DNA of 59,880 nucleotides from Gandjariella thermophila (GTDB lineage Bacteria > Actinomycetota > Actinomycetes > Mycobacteriales > Pseudonocardiaceae): the NCBI RefSeq assembly GCF_005405885.1, contig NZ_BJFL01000032.1:1-59880 (forward strand). Reading direction: 5' to 3'. The position numbers and the translations under genes are program-made. Below are positions 36,378-45,196 of the stretch, piece by piece (position 1 is the stretch's first letter; the number at the start of each line of letters is the position of its first letter). The notes under the pieces were generated by a model. The model was not told where the DNA came from, searched no databases, and was given only the letters and a program-made list of their open reading frames with translations.

Positions 36378-37285
36378 GCGTGGTCCTCCACGAGTCGCAG
36401 GCCGCGGGCGATCAGGCGGTCCAGCTCGGCCAGGTGTGCCGGGGTGGGATCGATCAGCGGCGGGCGGACCCCGCCGACGTCCAGGCCGCGCAGCCGGACC
36501 CCGGCCTTGACCAGCGAGACGGCGTAGCCGGGCACGGTGTCCCGCAGCTCGACCAGCGGTCGGTAGAACTCGGTGAGCAGCCGCTCGGTGGTGGCGGTGT
36601 CGCCAGCGGTCACCGCGCGGTAGAAGGCCAGGGACACCTCGGGGACGAAGCAGAACGCCGCCGACGAGTACAGCTCGACGCCGATGCCCCGGTAGGCCGG
36701 CACGGTCATCTCGGCGGTGGGCAGGCCGTTGAAGAACGGGAACGGGCCGCCGACGCGGTCGCGGACGGCGAGCACGATGCGCTGCATCAGGTCGAGGTCG
36801 CCCAGCCCGTCCTTGAAGCCGACCACGCCGGGCAGTTCGGCCACCTCGGCCGCGGTGTCCGGGGTGAACACGGCGTTGGTGCGCTGGTAGACGATGGCCG
36901 GCAGGCTGGTCCGCCCGGTCACCGCGGTCACCCAGCGGACCAGCCCGGCGGGCGGGCTGGCCACCAGGTACGGCGGGAGCAGCAGCAGGCCGTCGGCGCC
37001 GGCCCGTTCCGCGGCCTCGGCGAACCGCACCGCCAGCGGCAGCGCCCCGCCGGCACCGGCGAACACCGGCACCCGGCCGGCGGTGGCCTCCACCGCCACC
37101 CGCACCGCCCGCTCGAACTCCGCCGGCTCCAGCGCGTGGAACTCCCCCGTCCCGCAGGCCACGAACACCCCGCCCGGCCCGGCGGACACGCCGTGCTTGA
37201 CGTGCTCGGCGAGCGCGTCCTCGGCCAGCTCACCCGCCGCGTCGAACGGCGTCACCGGGAAGAACAGCACCCCGTCGAATCGCAT
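36374..37285 (-). CDS. kdgD: 5-dehydro-4-deoxyglucarate dehydratase (KdgD, DHDPS/NAL superfamily)
   Basis: 303 residues from ATG 37285 (MRFDGVLFFPVTPFD). ATG 37312, which overlaps the permease stop as ATGA, is a possible alternative start. GVFVACGTGEFHAL, the catalytic IVYQRTNAVF (Tyr133) and the Schiff-base lysine in VVGFKDGLGDLD (Lys158) identify the enzyme. It decarboxylates and dehydrates 5-dehydro-4-deoxyglucarate to 2-oxoglutarate semialdehyde, the substrate for the aldehyde dehydrogenase at 42388. Confidence 0.92.
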   Translation of the reverse strand: MRFDGVLFFPVTPFDAAGELAEDALAEHVKHGVSAGPGGVFVACGTGEFHALEPAEFERAVRVAVEATAGRVPVFAGAGGALPLAVRFAEAAERAGADGLLLLPPYLVASPPAGLVRWVTAVTGRTSLPAIVYQRTNAVFTPDTAAEVAELPGVVGFKDGLGDLDLMQRIVLAVRDRVGGPFPFFNGLPTAEMTVPAYRGIGVELYSSAAFCFVPEVSLAFYRAVTAGDTATTERLLTEFYRPLVELRDTVPGYAVSLVKAGVRLRGLDVGGVRPPLIDPTPAHLAELDRLIARGLRLVEDHA

Positions 37286-37308
37286 ACCCGATATCCCCGT
37301 CCCGGCGA

Positions 37309-38178
37309 TCATCCCTTGATCGCCCCCGTGGTGATCCCCGCGAGGAACGACTTCTGCAGCGAGAGGTAGACCAGCAGGCTGGGCAGCAACGCCAGCAGCG
37401 CGCCGGCCAGCACCACGCCGGGACCGACCTGGTCGTCGGAACGCAGCGAGGCCAGCGCCACGGTCAGCGTGAACCCGGAAGGGTCGGTGGCCACGATCAG
37501 CGGCAGCAGGTACTGCTCCCAGATCATGGTGAAGCCGAACACCGCGATCACCCCGAGCGCCGGCCGGCACAGCGGCAGCACGATGCGCGCGAAGATCCGC
37601 AGCTCGCCCGCGCCGTCCACCCGGGCGGCCTCCTCCAGCTCGACCGGGATCTCCTTCATGAACTCCGTCATGACGAAGATGGCGAACCCCCAGGCGCCGA
37701 GCGGCAGGATCACACCGAGCAGGGTGCCGCGCAGGTTGGCGTGTACCACCGGCACGTCCCCGAGGACCAGCGATAGCGGGATCGCGATGACCTCCTCGGG
37801 CAGCATCATGGTGGTCAGGATGGCCAGCAGCACCAGCGCCTGGCCGCGGAACCGCTTGCGCGCCAGCGCGTACGCGGCGAACACGCTCACCGCGACCTGC
37901 AGCAGCAGCGCTCCCCCGGCCACGATCAGCGAGTTGGCCAGGTAGTGCCAGATGCCCCTGGCGCCGGCCACCCGGAAGTTCACCAGCGAGGGGTGGCCGG
38001 GCAGCAGGGACAGCCGGGTCGGGTCGATGGTGTTGTCGAAGGCGCCGGAGAACACGGTGACCAGCGGGCCGCAGAACACCAGCACCGCCACCGCGCACAG
38101 CAGCGCCCGGCCGGCCACCGTGACCCGGCCTGCCGACCAGCCCAGCGCGGTGTCGCACCGCTTCGCCGCGCCGCTCAC
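37309..38178 (-). CDS. CUT1 ABC transporter permease (MalG-like)
   Basis: 289 residues from GTG 38178, overlapping the partner permease stop (GTGA). About six hydrophobic segments and the EAA loop EEAARVDGAGELRIFARIVLPL. With the 38175 permease it forms the channel for the extracellular lipoprotein at 39140. Context points to uptake of uronates, aldarates or oligo-uronides. Confidence 0.9.
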   Translation of the reverse strand: MSGAAKRCDTALGWSAGRVTVAGRALLCAVAVLVFCGPLVTVFSGAFDNTIDPTRLSLLPGHPSLVNFRVAGARGIWHYLANSLIVAGGALLLQVAVSVFAAYALARKRFRGQALVLLAILTTMMLPEEVIAIPLSLVLGDVPVVHANLRGTLLGVILPLGAWGFAIFVMTEFMKEIPVELEEAARVDGAGELRIFARIVLPLCRPALGVIAVFGFTMIWEQYLLPLIVATDPSGFTLTVALASLRSDDQVGPGVVLAGALLALLPSLLVYLSLQKSFLAGITTGAIKG

Positions 38179-39143
38179 CGGACCGTCGCCTCCCGCCGGC
38201 CGCGGTAGATCCGGATGATCACCGTGAGCAGGAAGGTGACCAGGAAGAGGACCACCGAGCCCGCCGAGGCCACCCCCAGTTCGTTGCGCTCGAAGCCCAG
38301 CGAGTAGATGCGGGTCATCCACACGTCCGTGGACCCCGCCGGGCCACCGCCGGTGAGCACGTAGACCTCGGTGAACACGCGCAGCCCCCGGATCGCGGCG
38401 AGGGTGAGCAGGATGGTCACCACCGGCCGCAGCGCGGGCAGGGTGACGTGCCGCAGCCGCTGGCCCACGGTGGCGCCGTCGATCGCGGCGGCCTCGTAGA
38501 GCTGCCGGTCGATCCCGGCCAGCCCGGCGAGGATGAGCACCATGTCGTACGGCGCGCCCTTCCAGATGCCGACCGCCATCACCGACCACAGCGCGGTGTC
38601 CGGGCTGTCCAGGAACGGCCACGGGCCCAACCCCACCCAGGACAGCAGCGAGTTGAGGAACCCGTTCGGCGCCGGGTAGTACAGCAGCCGCCAGATCTCG
38701 CCGATCACCGCGGTGGCCGCGACCACCGGAAGGAACACCGCGGAGCGCACGAACCACAGCGACCGGGCGTGGCCCTCCAGCAGTACGGCGAGCGCGAACC
38801 CGATCAGCATGGAGCCGAGCGTGGTGCCGGCGGCGAGCAGCAGGGTGTGCCCGACCGCGTCCTGGAACCGGGGATCGGTGAGCACCGTGCGGTAGTTGGC
38901 CAGGCCCACCCACTCGTCACCGAGGTAGGGCCGCACGTCGTACAGGCTCAGCCGGATGCCCTCGCCCATCGGCACGAACTTGAACAGCGCGAACAGCACC
39001 AGCGCCGGCACCAGGAACAGCCACGGCGTGAGGGTTCCCGTGAGGCGGCGCACGAGGCGCCGCCTCACGGGGTGGGTGTCGACGGCGCCGCCGCCTTGAG
39101 CCGTCGATCCCACGCCGGGAGTGTCGAGGGTGGTGCTGGTCAC
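38175..39143 (-). CDS. CUT1 ABC transporter permease (MalF-like)
   Basis: 322 residues, with six or so membrane segments after a polar N-terminus (WLFLVPALVLFALFKFVP first) and the EAA loop YEAAAIDGATVGQRLRHVTL. GTG start overlaps the binding-protein stop by 4 nt. No ATPase gene accompanies the system, as is usual for actinobacterial CUT1 importers that share MsiK. Confidence 0.9.
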   Translation of the reverse strand: MTSTTLDTPGVGSTAQGGGAVDTHPVRRRLVRRLTGTLTPWLFLVPALVLFALFKFVPMGEGIRLSLYDVRPYLGDEWVGLANYRTVLTDPRFQDAVGHTLLLAAGTTLGSMLIGFALAVLLEGHARSLWFVRSAVFLPVVAATAVIGEIWRLLYYPAPNGFLNSLLSWVGLGPWPFLDSPDTALWSVMAVGIWKGAPYDMVLILAGLAGIDRQLYEAAAIDGATVGQRLRHVTLPALRPVVTILLTLAAIRGLRVFTEVYVLTGGGPAGSTDVWMTRIYSLGFERNELGVASAGSVVLFLVTFLLTVIIRIYRGRREATVR

Positions 39144-40465
39144 TGCGTGATCCCCTGGTCGCGCAGTTGCTGCCGCAGGCTGGTGGCCAGCTTGCCCAGC
39201 TCACCCGACACGTCGGTGGTGCAGGTGGCGAAGATCTTGTTCAGTGCCTCCGAGGTCTGCTGCCGGAAGGGTTGGAAGTTCGGCACGTTCGGGAAGGTGC
39301 GGGACGCGATGGCGTACTGCTGCGTGGTCAGGTCCCAGCGCGGGTCCTGGTAGACGGCGTGTACGTCGACGTTCTTGTTGACCGGCAGCCGGACCACGGG
39401 CTGCGGGTCGCCCCGCATGCCCATCCGCTGCGCCTCGGGGCTGATCAGGAACTCGGCGAGCTTCTTCTGGTCGGCGGGCCGGGCCGAGCCGGCCATCAGG
39501 TAGATGTCGTCGCCCTCGCCGAGCACCGTGGTGCCGGCCGGGCCGGCCGGGGCGGGCACCACCTCGTACCTGTCCTTGCCCAGGGACTTGTCGAACCGGC
39601 CGAACATGTACGGCCCGGTGAGGTAGATGCCGGCCTTGCCGCCCTCGAAGTAGGGGTGGGCGTCGTTGGTGCCCAGGGTCAGCGCTCCCGGGTTGACCAC
39701 CCTGCTGTCGCAGAACAGCCCGCGCAGCCACTGCACGGCCCGGGTGGTGGCCGGCGAGTCGACCGCGACGGTGTACCGGCCGCCGCCGGCGTCGGCGAGG
39801 ATGTCGCCGCCGCCCTGCCACAGGTAGGAGGAGGCCCACCAGGCGAGGTAGCCGCGGTCGGTGGTGCCCGGTACGAGCATGCCGTAGGTGTCGGGCTTGC
39901 CGTCGCCGTCCGGGTCTCCGGTGGTGAACGCCTTGGCCAGGTTGACCAGGTCGTCCCAGGTCTTCGGCACCGGCAGGCCCAGCTTCTCCCGCCAGTCCCT
40001 GCGGATCAGCGTCATCATCGCCTGGGTGGAGAACGGCACGCCGTAGTACCTGCCATCCGAGCCGCGCACGTTGTCCCAGGCCCGGTCGACCACGTCGGTG
40101 CCGCCGGCGATGGCGTTCCGGTCCACCTGGGTGGCCAGGCCCTGGGTGCGGAACACGCCGACCGAGCCGGAGTCGGTGATCACGATGTCGGGCAGCTTGC
40201 GGGCGGAGGCGCGCTGCTGGATCTGCTTGTCGAAGTCGGTGAAGACCGGTTTGTAGGTGATCTGGATGCCGGTCTTCGCGGTGAAGTCGGCGAAGATCTT
40301 CTGGTAGACCTTGGCGGTCGTGTCCGTGCTCCGCGTCCACACCTCCAGCGGAGCGTGCGGGTCCTTCTGCGCCGCCGGGTTGGTGCTGGCGCAGCCGGTG
40401 ACCATGGCCACCGCACCGAGGACCGCCAGGGCGGAGGCAAGCGAACGGGAGAACCAGCCGCCCAT
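39140..40465 (-). CDS. Extracellular solute-binding lipoprotein (CUT1)
   Basis: 441 residues. ATG 40465 follows GGAGGAG with about 9-nt spacing. Signal peptide with lipobox VTGC; then LEVWTRSTDTTAKVYQKIFA, FTAKTGIQITYKPVF, YYGVPFSTQAMMTLIRRDWR, FEGGKAGIYLTGPYMFGRF, a typical family 1 solute-binding fold. It captures the sugar acid or oligosaccharide for the two permeases. First gene of the minus-strand operon SBP - permease - permease - kdgD - gudD - TIM barrel. Confidence 0.9.
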   Translation of the reverse strand: MGGWFSRSLASALAVLGAVAMVTGCASTNPAAQKDPHAPLEVWTRSTDTTAKVYQKIFADFTAKTGIQITYKPVFTDFDKQIQQRASARKLPDIVITDSGSVGVFRTQGLATQVDRNAIAGGTDVVDRAWDNVRGSDGRYYGVPFSTQAMMTLIRRDWREKLGLPVPKTWDDLVNLAKAFTTGDPDGDGKPDTYGMLVPGTTDRGYLAWWASSYLWQGGGDILADAGGGRYTVAVDSPATTRAVQWLRGLFCDSRVVNPGALTLGTNDAHPYFEGGKAGIYLTGPYMFGRFDKSLGKDRYEVVPAPAGPAGTTVLGEGDDIYLMAGSARPADQKKLAEFLISPEAQRMGMRGDPQPVVRLPVNKNVDVHAVYQDPRWDLTTQQYAIASRTFPNVPNFQPFRQQTSEALNKIFATCTTDVSGELGKLATSLRQQLRDQGITQ

Positions 40466-40486
40466 GTGACCCCACTCCTCCGGCAT

Positions 40487-40520
40487 TTCATATATGTGAA
40501 CTTGTATCATCCTTGTGAAC
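40487..40520. promoter_or_regulatory. Divergent control region with TGTGAAC repeats, likely IclR operator/promoter
   Basis: An AT-rich island in otherwise GC-rich DNA. TTCATATATGTGAA (40487-40500) is an imperfect palindrome; TGTGAAC occurs at about 40495-40501 and again at about 40514-40520. On the minus strand TTCACA and a TATATG/CATATA hexamer at 17-19 nt could be the operon's -35/-10. It lies between the transporter operon and the IclR gene. Confidence 0.55.
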
Positions 40521-40630
40521 GACTGCGCAGGACTGTAAGAATCGGCACACGGGCTGTCAAGAGCGGATCGCCGCGCGGTGCCGAGCGGAGCCGAGGCGGC
40601 GAGCCTGGGCGGACGAGCAAGGAGGACCAG

Positions 40631-41494
40631 GTGGCTGAACCGGTGCGGGCGGAGTTGACCGAGCAGGCGGCTGCCGGTGGCACGCCGCCGTCCGTGGCCG
40701 CCGGGGAGACGCCGGCCGTCTCGGGCGCGCCGGCCCGCCCGGCGGCGGTGAAGTCGGCGGACCGGACGATCGAACTGCTCGAGGTGCTGTCCCGGTCGGA
40801 CCGCCCGATGACCCTCACCGACCTGCACCGGGCGCTCAACTACCCCAAGTCCAGCCTGTACATGCTGCTGCAGACGCTGGTCAGCCGGGGCTGGGTGGAG
40901 ATGGACCCGCAGCGGTCCAGCTACGGCATCGGGGTCCGCGCGCTGCTCGTCGGCACCTCCTACCTCGACCACGACCCGGTGGTGCGGGTGGCGATCCGGG
41001 TGATGGAGCAGCTCCGCAAGGATGTCAACGAGACCGTGCACCTGGCCCGACTGGACGGCTCCGACGTGGTCTACCTGGCCAGCCGGGAGTCCGAGCACCA
41101 CCTGCGGGTGGTGTCCCGGGTCGGCCGGCGGTTGCCCGCGCACGCCACCTCGCTGGGCAAGGCGCTGCTCGCCGAGCGCGACCCCGAGGAGGTCGACGCG
41201 CTGCTGCCGGAGCGGCTCGACCCGCTCACCCCGAACACCGTCACCGACCGCGCCGCGCTGCACGACCAGCTCACCCGGTTCCGCGCGCAGGGCTACGCGC
41301 ACGAGCGCGAGGAGAACACGCCCGGCCTCGGCTGCTTCGCCGTCGCGCTGCCCTACCGCACCCCGGTGATCGACGCGCTGAGCTGCTCGGTACCGGTCGC
41401 CCGGCTGGACGGCGAGCACGAGCGGCAGATCGTCGCCGCGCTGCTGGACGCCGCGCGCACCATCACCGACCTGCTCCGCCAGCTTGCCCGCTGA
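40631..41494 (+). CDS. IclR-family transcriptional regulator
   Basis: 287 residues from GTG 40631 directly after AAGGAGG. The Ala/Pro-rich N-terminus precedes the winged helix (SADRTIELLEVLSRSDRPMT, LHRALNYPKSSLYMLLQTL) and an IclR effector domain (VNETVHLARLDGSDVVYLAS, RRLPAHATSLGKALLAE, REENTPGLGCFAVALPYR). It is divergent from the transporter-dehydratase operon and leads the udh-aldehyde dehydrogenase operon, so it presumably controls both arms, with a pathway sugar acid as ligand. Confidence 0.9.
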   Translation: MAEPVRAELTEQAAAGGTPPSVAAGETPAVSGAPARPAAVKSADRTIELLEVLSRSDRPMTLTDLHRALNYPKSSLYMLLQTLVSRGWVEMDPQRSSYGIGVRALLVGTSYLDHDPVVRVAIRVMEQLRKDVNETVHLARLDGSDVVYLASRESEHHLRVVSRVGRRLPAHATSLGKALLAERDPEEVDALLPERLDPLTPNTVTDRAALHDQLTRFRAQGYAHEREENTPGLGCFAVALPYRTPVIDALSCSVPVARLDGEHERQIVAALLDAARTITDLLRQLAR

Positions 41495-41566
41495 CCGCCG
41501 GGGTCACCGGGAAGCCGGCGCGTGGCCGCGACCGGCCACCCGCCCAACGCAGGAGGGTTCCGAGAC

Positions 41567-42391
41567 GTGACCGCACGCATCCTGATCACCGGTGCCGCCG
41601 GCGGCGTGGGAACGCTGATGCGCCCGCGCCTCGCCCGAGCGGACCGGGTGCTGCGCCTGCTCGACATCGCCGCGGTGCCACCCGCCGCGGACGGGGAGCG
41701 GGTCGAGACGGTGCAGGCGTCGATCACCGACATGGCCGCCATGGAAGGCGCATGCTCCGATGTGGACGCGGTGATCCACCTCGGCGGGCACAGCCTGGAG
41801 CGGCCGTGGCCGGACATGCTGGAGACCAACATCAACGGCACCTACACGGTGCTGGAGGCGGCCCGGCGGCGCGGCGTCCGCCGGGTGGTGCTGGCCAGCT
41901 CCAACCACGCCGTCGGCTTCGTGCCACGGGTGGAGGGCCAGCGGGCGAGCGACTATCTCTTCCCCCGGCCGGACACCTACTACGGGGTGAGCAAGGTGGC
42001 TGTGGAGGCGCTGGGCAGCCTGTACGCCGACCGGTACGGCATGGAGATCATCTGCATCCGGATCGGTTCGTGCTTCGAGCGTCCCAAGGACGTGCGGATG
42101 CTGGCGACCTGGCTGTCCCCGGACGACGGCGCCCGACTGTTCGAGGCGTGCCTGGCCGCGCCGGCACCGGGGTTCCGGATCGTCTGGGGCGTGTCGGACA
42201 ACACACGTCGGTGGTTTTCCCTGCGGGAGGCCCGGGCACTCGGGTACGAGCCGCAGGACGACGCCGAGCGGTTCGCGGCCGAGATTCTGGGCGAGCGCGG
42301 CGTGCCCGACCCCGCCGATCCGGCGCTGCGTTACCTTGGCGGCGTCTGGTGCGGTCCGGACTTCGACACCGCGGTGAAGGAGTGTCAATGA
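41567..42391 (+). CDS. udh: NAD-dependent uronate dehydrogenase (SDR family)
   Basis: 274 residues from GTG 41567, 9 nt after AGGAGGG. Rossmann motif TGAAGGVG (8-15), catalytic triad Ser111/112 (LASSNHAVGF) and YxxxK (Tyr139, Lys143 in YYGVSK), plus the family-specific VETVQASITD and IRIGSCFERPKD. It oxidises D-glucuronate or D-galacturonate to the aldaro-lactone. This gives the first step of the pathway completed by gudD, kdgD and the aldehyde dehydrogenase. The stop overlaps the next start (ATGA). Confidence 0.88.
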   Translation: MTARILITGAAGGVGTLMRPRLARADRVLRLLDIAAVPPAADGERVETVQASITDMAAMEGACSDVDAVIHLGGHSLERPWPDMLETNINGTYTVLEAARRRGVRRVVLASSNHAVGFVPRVEGQRASDYLFPRPDTYYGVSKVAVEALGSLYADRYGMEIICIRIGSCFERPKDVRMLATWLSPDDGARLFEACLAAPAPGFRIVWGVSDNTRRWFSLREARALGYEPQDDAERFAAEILGERGVPDPADPALRYLGGVWCGPDFDTAVKECQ

Positions 42392-43893
42392 CCGTGCAGG
42401 GATACGACCCGAGGACGGGGCAGCCGGTCGGCGACCCGGTGGAGTCCACTTCGGACGACGGGGTGGACGCGGTCTGCCGTGCCGCCGCCGAGGCGGCCGG
42501 CCCGTGGTCGGCCCGCTCGGCCGCCGAACGCGCCACCATGCTGAACCGCGTGGCCGACGCGCTGGACGACGCGGCGGACGCGCTGATCGCGGTCGCGGAC
42601 ACCGAGACAGCGCTCGGCCGGCCCCGGCTGACCACCGAACTGAAGCGCACCACCAACCAGCTCCGGCTGTTCGGCGAGGTGCTGCACGAGGGCAGCTACG
42701 TCGAGGCCACCATCGACTCGCCGAATCCGGACATCGTCCCGCCGCGCCCGGACCTGCGGCGCATGCTGCAGCCGCTCGGCCCGGTTGGGGTGTTCTCCGC
42801 GAGCAACTTCCCGTTCGCGTTCTCCGTAGCCGGTGGGGACACCGCGTCCGCGCTCGCCGCCGGCTGCCCGGTGGTGGTCAAGGCGCACCCTTCGCACCCC
42901 GGCACCTCTCAGGACACCGCCGACGTGGTGGCGAACGCGCTACGGGCGGCCGGCGCTGCGGACGGCGTGTTCGGCATCGTGCACGGCGTCGAGGCCGGCA
43001 AGCGGCTGGTGCGGCACCCTTCGATCAAGGCGGTCGGCTTCACCGGTTCATTCAGCGGCGGCAGGGCGCTGTTCGAGCTGGCCAACTCCCGGCCGGAGCC
43101 GATCCCGTTCTACGGCGAGCTGGGCAGCATCAACCCGTGCGTGGTGCTGCCGGACGCCGCCGCCAGGCGCGCCGGCGAGATCGCCGCCGGCTACGCCCAG
43201 TCGCTGACCATGGGCGTCGGCCAGTTCTGCACCAACCCCGGCCTGCTGTTCGCCCCGCCGTCACTGGTGGACACGCTGGCCGAGGCGGTGCGCGGCAGCA
43301 GCGGCGGACCCATGCTGGCCGAGCGGATCCGGGACGCCTACCAGTCCGGTGTGGACAGTCTGGGCTCCAGCGACCTGGTCGAGCTGGTGGCCACCGGCGC
43401 GCAGCCGGACGGCGGCTGGTCCGCGACACCGCGGCTGTTCCGGGTGGACGCGGACACCTTCGTGGCGAACCTGGAGAAGCTGACCGAGGAGTGCTTTGGA
43501 CCGGCCGGCATCGTGGTCACCTACGACGAGCCGGAGACCCTGCTGGACGTGCTCGGCCGGCTGAACGGCACGCTCACCGGCAGCGTGCACGCCGAGCCGA
43601 TCGAGCACGACCTCGCCGGGCGGGTGGCCGAGCGGCTGCGCCGGATCGCCGGGCGGCTGATCTACAACGCCTGGCCGACCGGCGTCGCGGTGGCCTGGGC
43701 GATGCACCACGGCGGACCGTGGCCGGCCACCACCAACCCGCTGCACACCTCGGTGGGCGCCACCTCGATCCGCCGCTGGCTGATCCCGGTCAGCTACCAG
43801 TCCTGGCCGCAGGAACTGCTCCCGCCGGAGCTGCGGGACAGCAACCCGCTGGGCATCCCCCGCCGCCGCGACGGCGTGCTCGGCAGCCGCTGA
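42388..43893 (+). CDS. 2,5-dioxovalerate (2-oxoglutarate semialdehyde) dehydrogenase
   Basis: 501 residues. An NADP-preferring aldehyde dehydrogenase of the KGSADH group: VFSASNFPFAFSVAGGDT, VVVKAHPSHPGTS, VGFTGSFSGGRALFELA, general base Glu244 (FYGELGSINP), nucleophile Cys281 (GVGQFCTNPG) and LIYNAWPTGVAV. It converts the KdgD product to 2-oxoglutarate, feeding the TCA cycle. Translationally coupled to udh and followed by a 22-bp hairpin. Confidence 0.92.
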   Translation: MTVQGYDPRTGQPVGDPVESTSDDGVDAVCRAAAEAAGPWSARSAAERATMLNRVADALDDAADALIAVADTETALGRPRLTTELKRTTNQLRLFGEVLHEGSYVEATIDSPNPDIVPPRPDLRRMLQPLGPVGVFSASNFPFAFSVAGGDTASALAAGCPVVVKAHPSHPGTSQDTADVVANALRAAGAADGVFGIVHGVEAGKRLVRHPSIKAVGFTGSFSGGRALFELANSRPEPIPFYGELGSINPCVVLPDAAARRAGEIAAGYAQSLTMGVGQFCTNPGLLFAPPSLVDTLAEAVRGSSGGPMLAERIRDAYQSGVDSLGSSDLVELVATGAQPDGGWSATPRLFRVDADTFVANLEKLTEECFGPAGIVVTYDEPETLLDVLGRLNGTLTGSVHAEPIEHDLAGRVAERLRRIAGRLIYNAWPTGVAVAWAMHHGGPWPATTNPLHTSVGATSIRRWLIPVSYQSWPQELLPPELRDSNPLGIPRRRDGVLGSR

Positions 43894-43901
43894 ACGTCGG
43901 G

Positions 43902-43952
43902 CCGCACCGGTCGCGCCCGGCGGGCGGTGGCCGCCGGGCGCGACCGGTGCGG
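43902..43952. terminator. Strong bidirectional terminator, 22-bp perfect stem
   Basis: The arm at 43902-43923 (CCGCACCGGTCGCGCCC...) pairs without mismatch with 43931-43952, leaving a 7-nt loop. It closes the uronate operon and the convergent microprotein operon. Confidence 0.85.
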
Positions 43953-43986
43953 CGCGGTCCGGGCCCGGCCTAACGGGCCTCGAGTG

Positions 43987-44142
43987 TCAGAGGCCGGTGT
44001 CCCGGCCCGTCCCGTAGCACACGTTGCATTTGCGGGTTCCGCGGCAGATCACGCAACCGCCGGTGCCGCCGTTGTTCTTTCCGGTGCCGCCGCACAGGTA
44101 GCACCTTCCACTGCCGCGGCACATGCTGCATTTGCCGGCCAT
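43987..44142 (-). CDS. 51-aa CxxCxGxG-repeat microprotein (DnaJ-type zinc finger)
   Basis: Consists almost wholly of four repeats: CSMCRGSG, CYLCGGTG, CVICRGTR and CNVCYGTG, i.e. the CxxCxGxG zinc-finger modules of the DnaJ cysteine-rich domain without J or substrate domains. Two zinc ions could be bound. ATG 44142 follows GAGGAGGG. It lies 30 nt behind a membrane-protein gene on the same strand, so the two probably form an operon. It could act as a small zinc/redox or protein-interaction module; function unknown. Confidence 0.75.
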   Translation of the reverse strand: MAGKCSMCRGSGRCYLCGGTGKNNGGTGGCVICRGTRKCNVCYGTGRDTGL

Positions 44143-44172
44143 GCCGACCCTCCTCAGTGCTGGAACAGGCTG

Positions 44173-44505
44173 TCAGTGACCTGTGTTCGCTCCACCGACT
44201 CTGGTGACGCGCCGGACCGCGCGCCCGTGGTCGTCGGTGATCGCCCGCCACGGGGACCTCGGCATCTTCATGACCAGCCAGAACAGCAACACCGCCGGCC
44301 ACACGAACATCTTCGCCAGGGTCAACGCGAAATACGGGATATTCGGCAGCAGGAACTCGCGCCAGTCGACTCCCTCCCGGGATTTCAGCTCACCGAAGCC
44401 GGCTCGCTGAAGATAGACGAGCCCGCTCGTGACAATTCCGGCCAGGTACACAAGGCCGAGTACCGTCCCAATTCCCACGCGTGCCACCACTTCGGGAGGA
44501 TCCAC
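44173..44505 (-). CDS. Small membrane protein, two or three TM segments
   Basis: 110 residues from GTG 44505. Hydrophobic segments VGIGTVLGLVYLAGIVTSGL and PYFALTLAKMFVWPAVLLFW are separated by a charged loop (GELKSREGVDWREF). The family is not recognised. Upstream in frame there is no good ribosome site, so the start is uncertain. A CAGCCTGTTCC motif like the ends of the dispersed repeat follows its stop codon. Likely co-transcribed with the CxxCxGxG microprotein. Confidence 0.6.
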   Translation of the reverse strand: MDPPEVVARVGIGTVLGLVYLAGIVTSGLVYLQRAGFGELKSREGVDWREFLLPNIPYFALTLAKMFVWPAVLLFWLVMKMPRSPWRAITDDHGRAVRRVTRVGGANTGH

Positions 44506-44631
44506 CGACGACCGGTGAGGTTGCCGACGTTCTTGCGCTCTACATCGGGCGCGAACGAGACCTCGTGACGCTCACCCGGCCAGACCACCCGATCAGCCCA
44601 GTGCGGCACCGCAGCAACCCGCGAGGGGCTG

Positions 44632-45174
44632 TCACACCCGCTCGAGGCGGCGGTGCGGCGGGTCGGGCAGCTCGACGTGGATCGGGTCGCCGGGGCGGAC
44701 CTCGCCGCCGGCGAGCACGACACCCATGACGCCGGCCTTGCGCACGACGTTGCCCTCCTCGTCGCGGTCCAGCACGGCCGCCAACAGGCCGCGCTGGAAC
44801 CGGTCGAGCTGTACGCACGGGTTGCGCAGTCCGGTCAGCTCCACCACGGCCGTCTCGCCCAGCCGCAGCCGGGTGCCGGTGGACAGCGCCAGCAGGTCCA
44901 GGCCACGGGTGGTGACGTTCTCCCCCATCTCCCCGGCGGACACGGCGAATCCGGCGGCGCGCAGCTCGTCGTGCAGTTCGGCGTGGACCAGGTGCACCTG
45001 GCGCAGGTTCGGCTGACTCGGGTCGCGCGCCACCCGGGAGCGGTGCTGAACGGTCTTCCCCAGGTGCGCGTCGCCCTCGACGCCCAGGCCGGCCAGCAGC
45101 CGGATCACCGGCTCCGTCGGCTTGCTGAAGGTGTGTTCCGCGCTGCGGCTCACGGCCGTCACGATCGCGCCCAT
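44632..45174 (-). CDS. MOSC-domain protein (YiiM-like)
   Basis: 180 residues from ATG 45174. GLGVEGDAHLGKTVQHRSRV, RQVHLVHAELHDEL, GEMGENVTTRGLDLLALSTGT and TGLRNPCVQLDRFQRGLL are MOSC hallmarks, with the conserved Cys in the last motif. MOSC proteins transfer sulfur or reduce N-hydroxylated compounds with molybdenum cofactor. Standalone bacterial forms like this are often linked to detoxification of hydroxylated bases; the exact role is unproven. Confidence 0.85.
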   Translation of the reverse strand: MGAIVTAVSRSAEHTFSKPTEPVIRLLAGLGVEGDAHLGKTVQHRSRVARDPSQPNLRQVHLVHAELHDELRAAGFAVSAGEMGENVTTRGLDLLALSTGTRLRLGETAVVELTGLRNPCVQLDRFQRGLLAAVLDRDEEGNVVRKAGVMGVVLAGGEVRPGDPIHVELPDPPHRRLERV

Positions 45175-45196
45175 CCCGCCCCCTTCGTCGGCGAGC

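Noticed and set aside
39140-41419. 759-residue frame fusing the binding protein to upstream sequence
   Set aside because: The extra part is antisense to the IclR gene; ATG 40465 has a strong ribosome site and signal peptide.
44385-44723. Minus-strand frame with protein-like run (ADRVVWPGERHEVSFAPDVE) upstream of the small membrane protein
   Set aside because: No start signal, and it overlaps the MOSC and membrane-protein genes in another frame; could be an old frameshifted extension but evidence is too weak.
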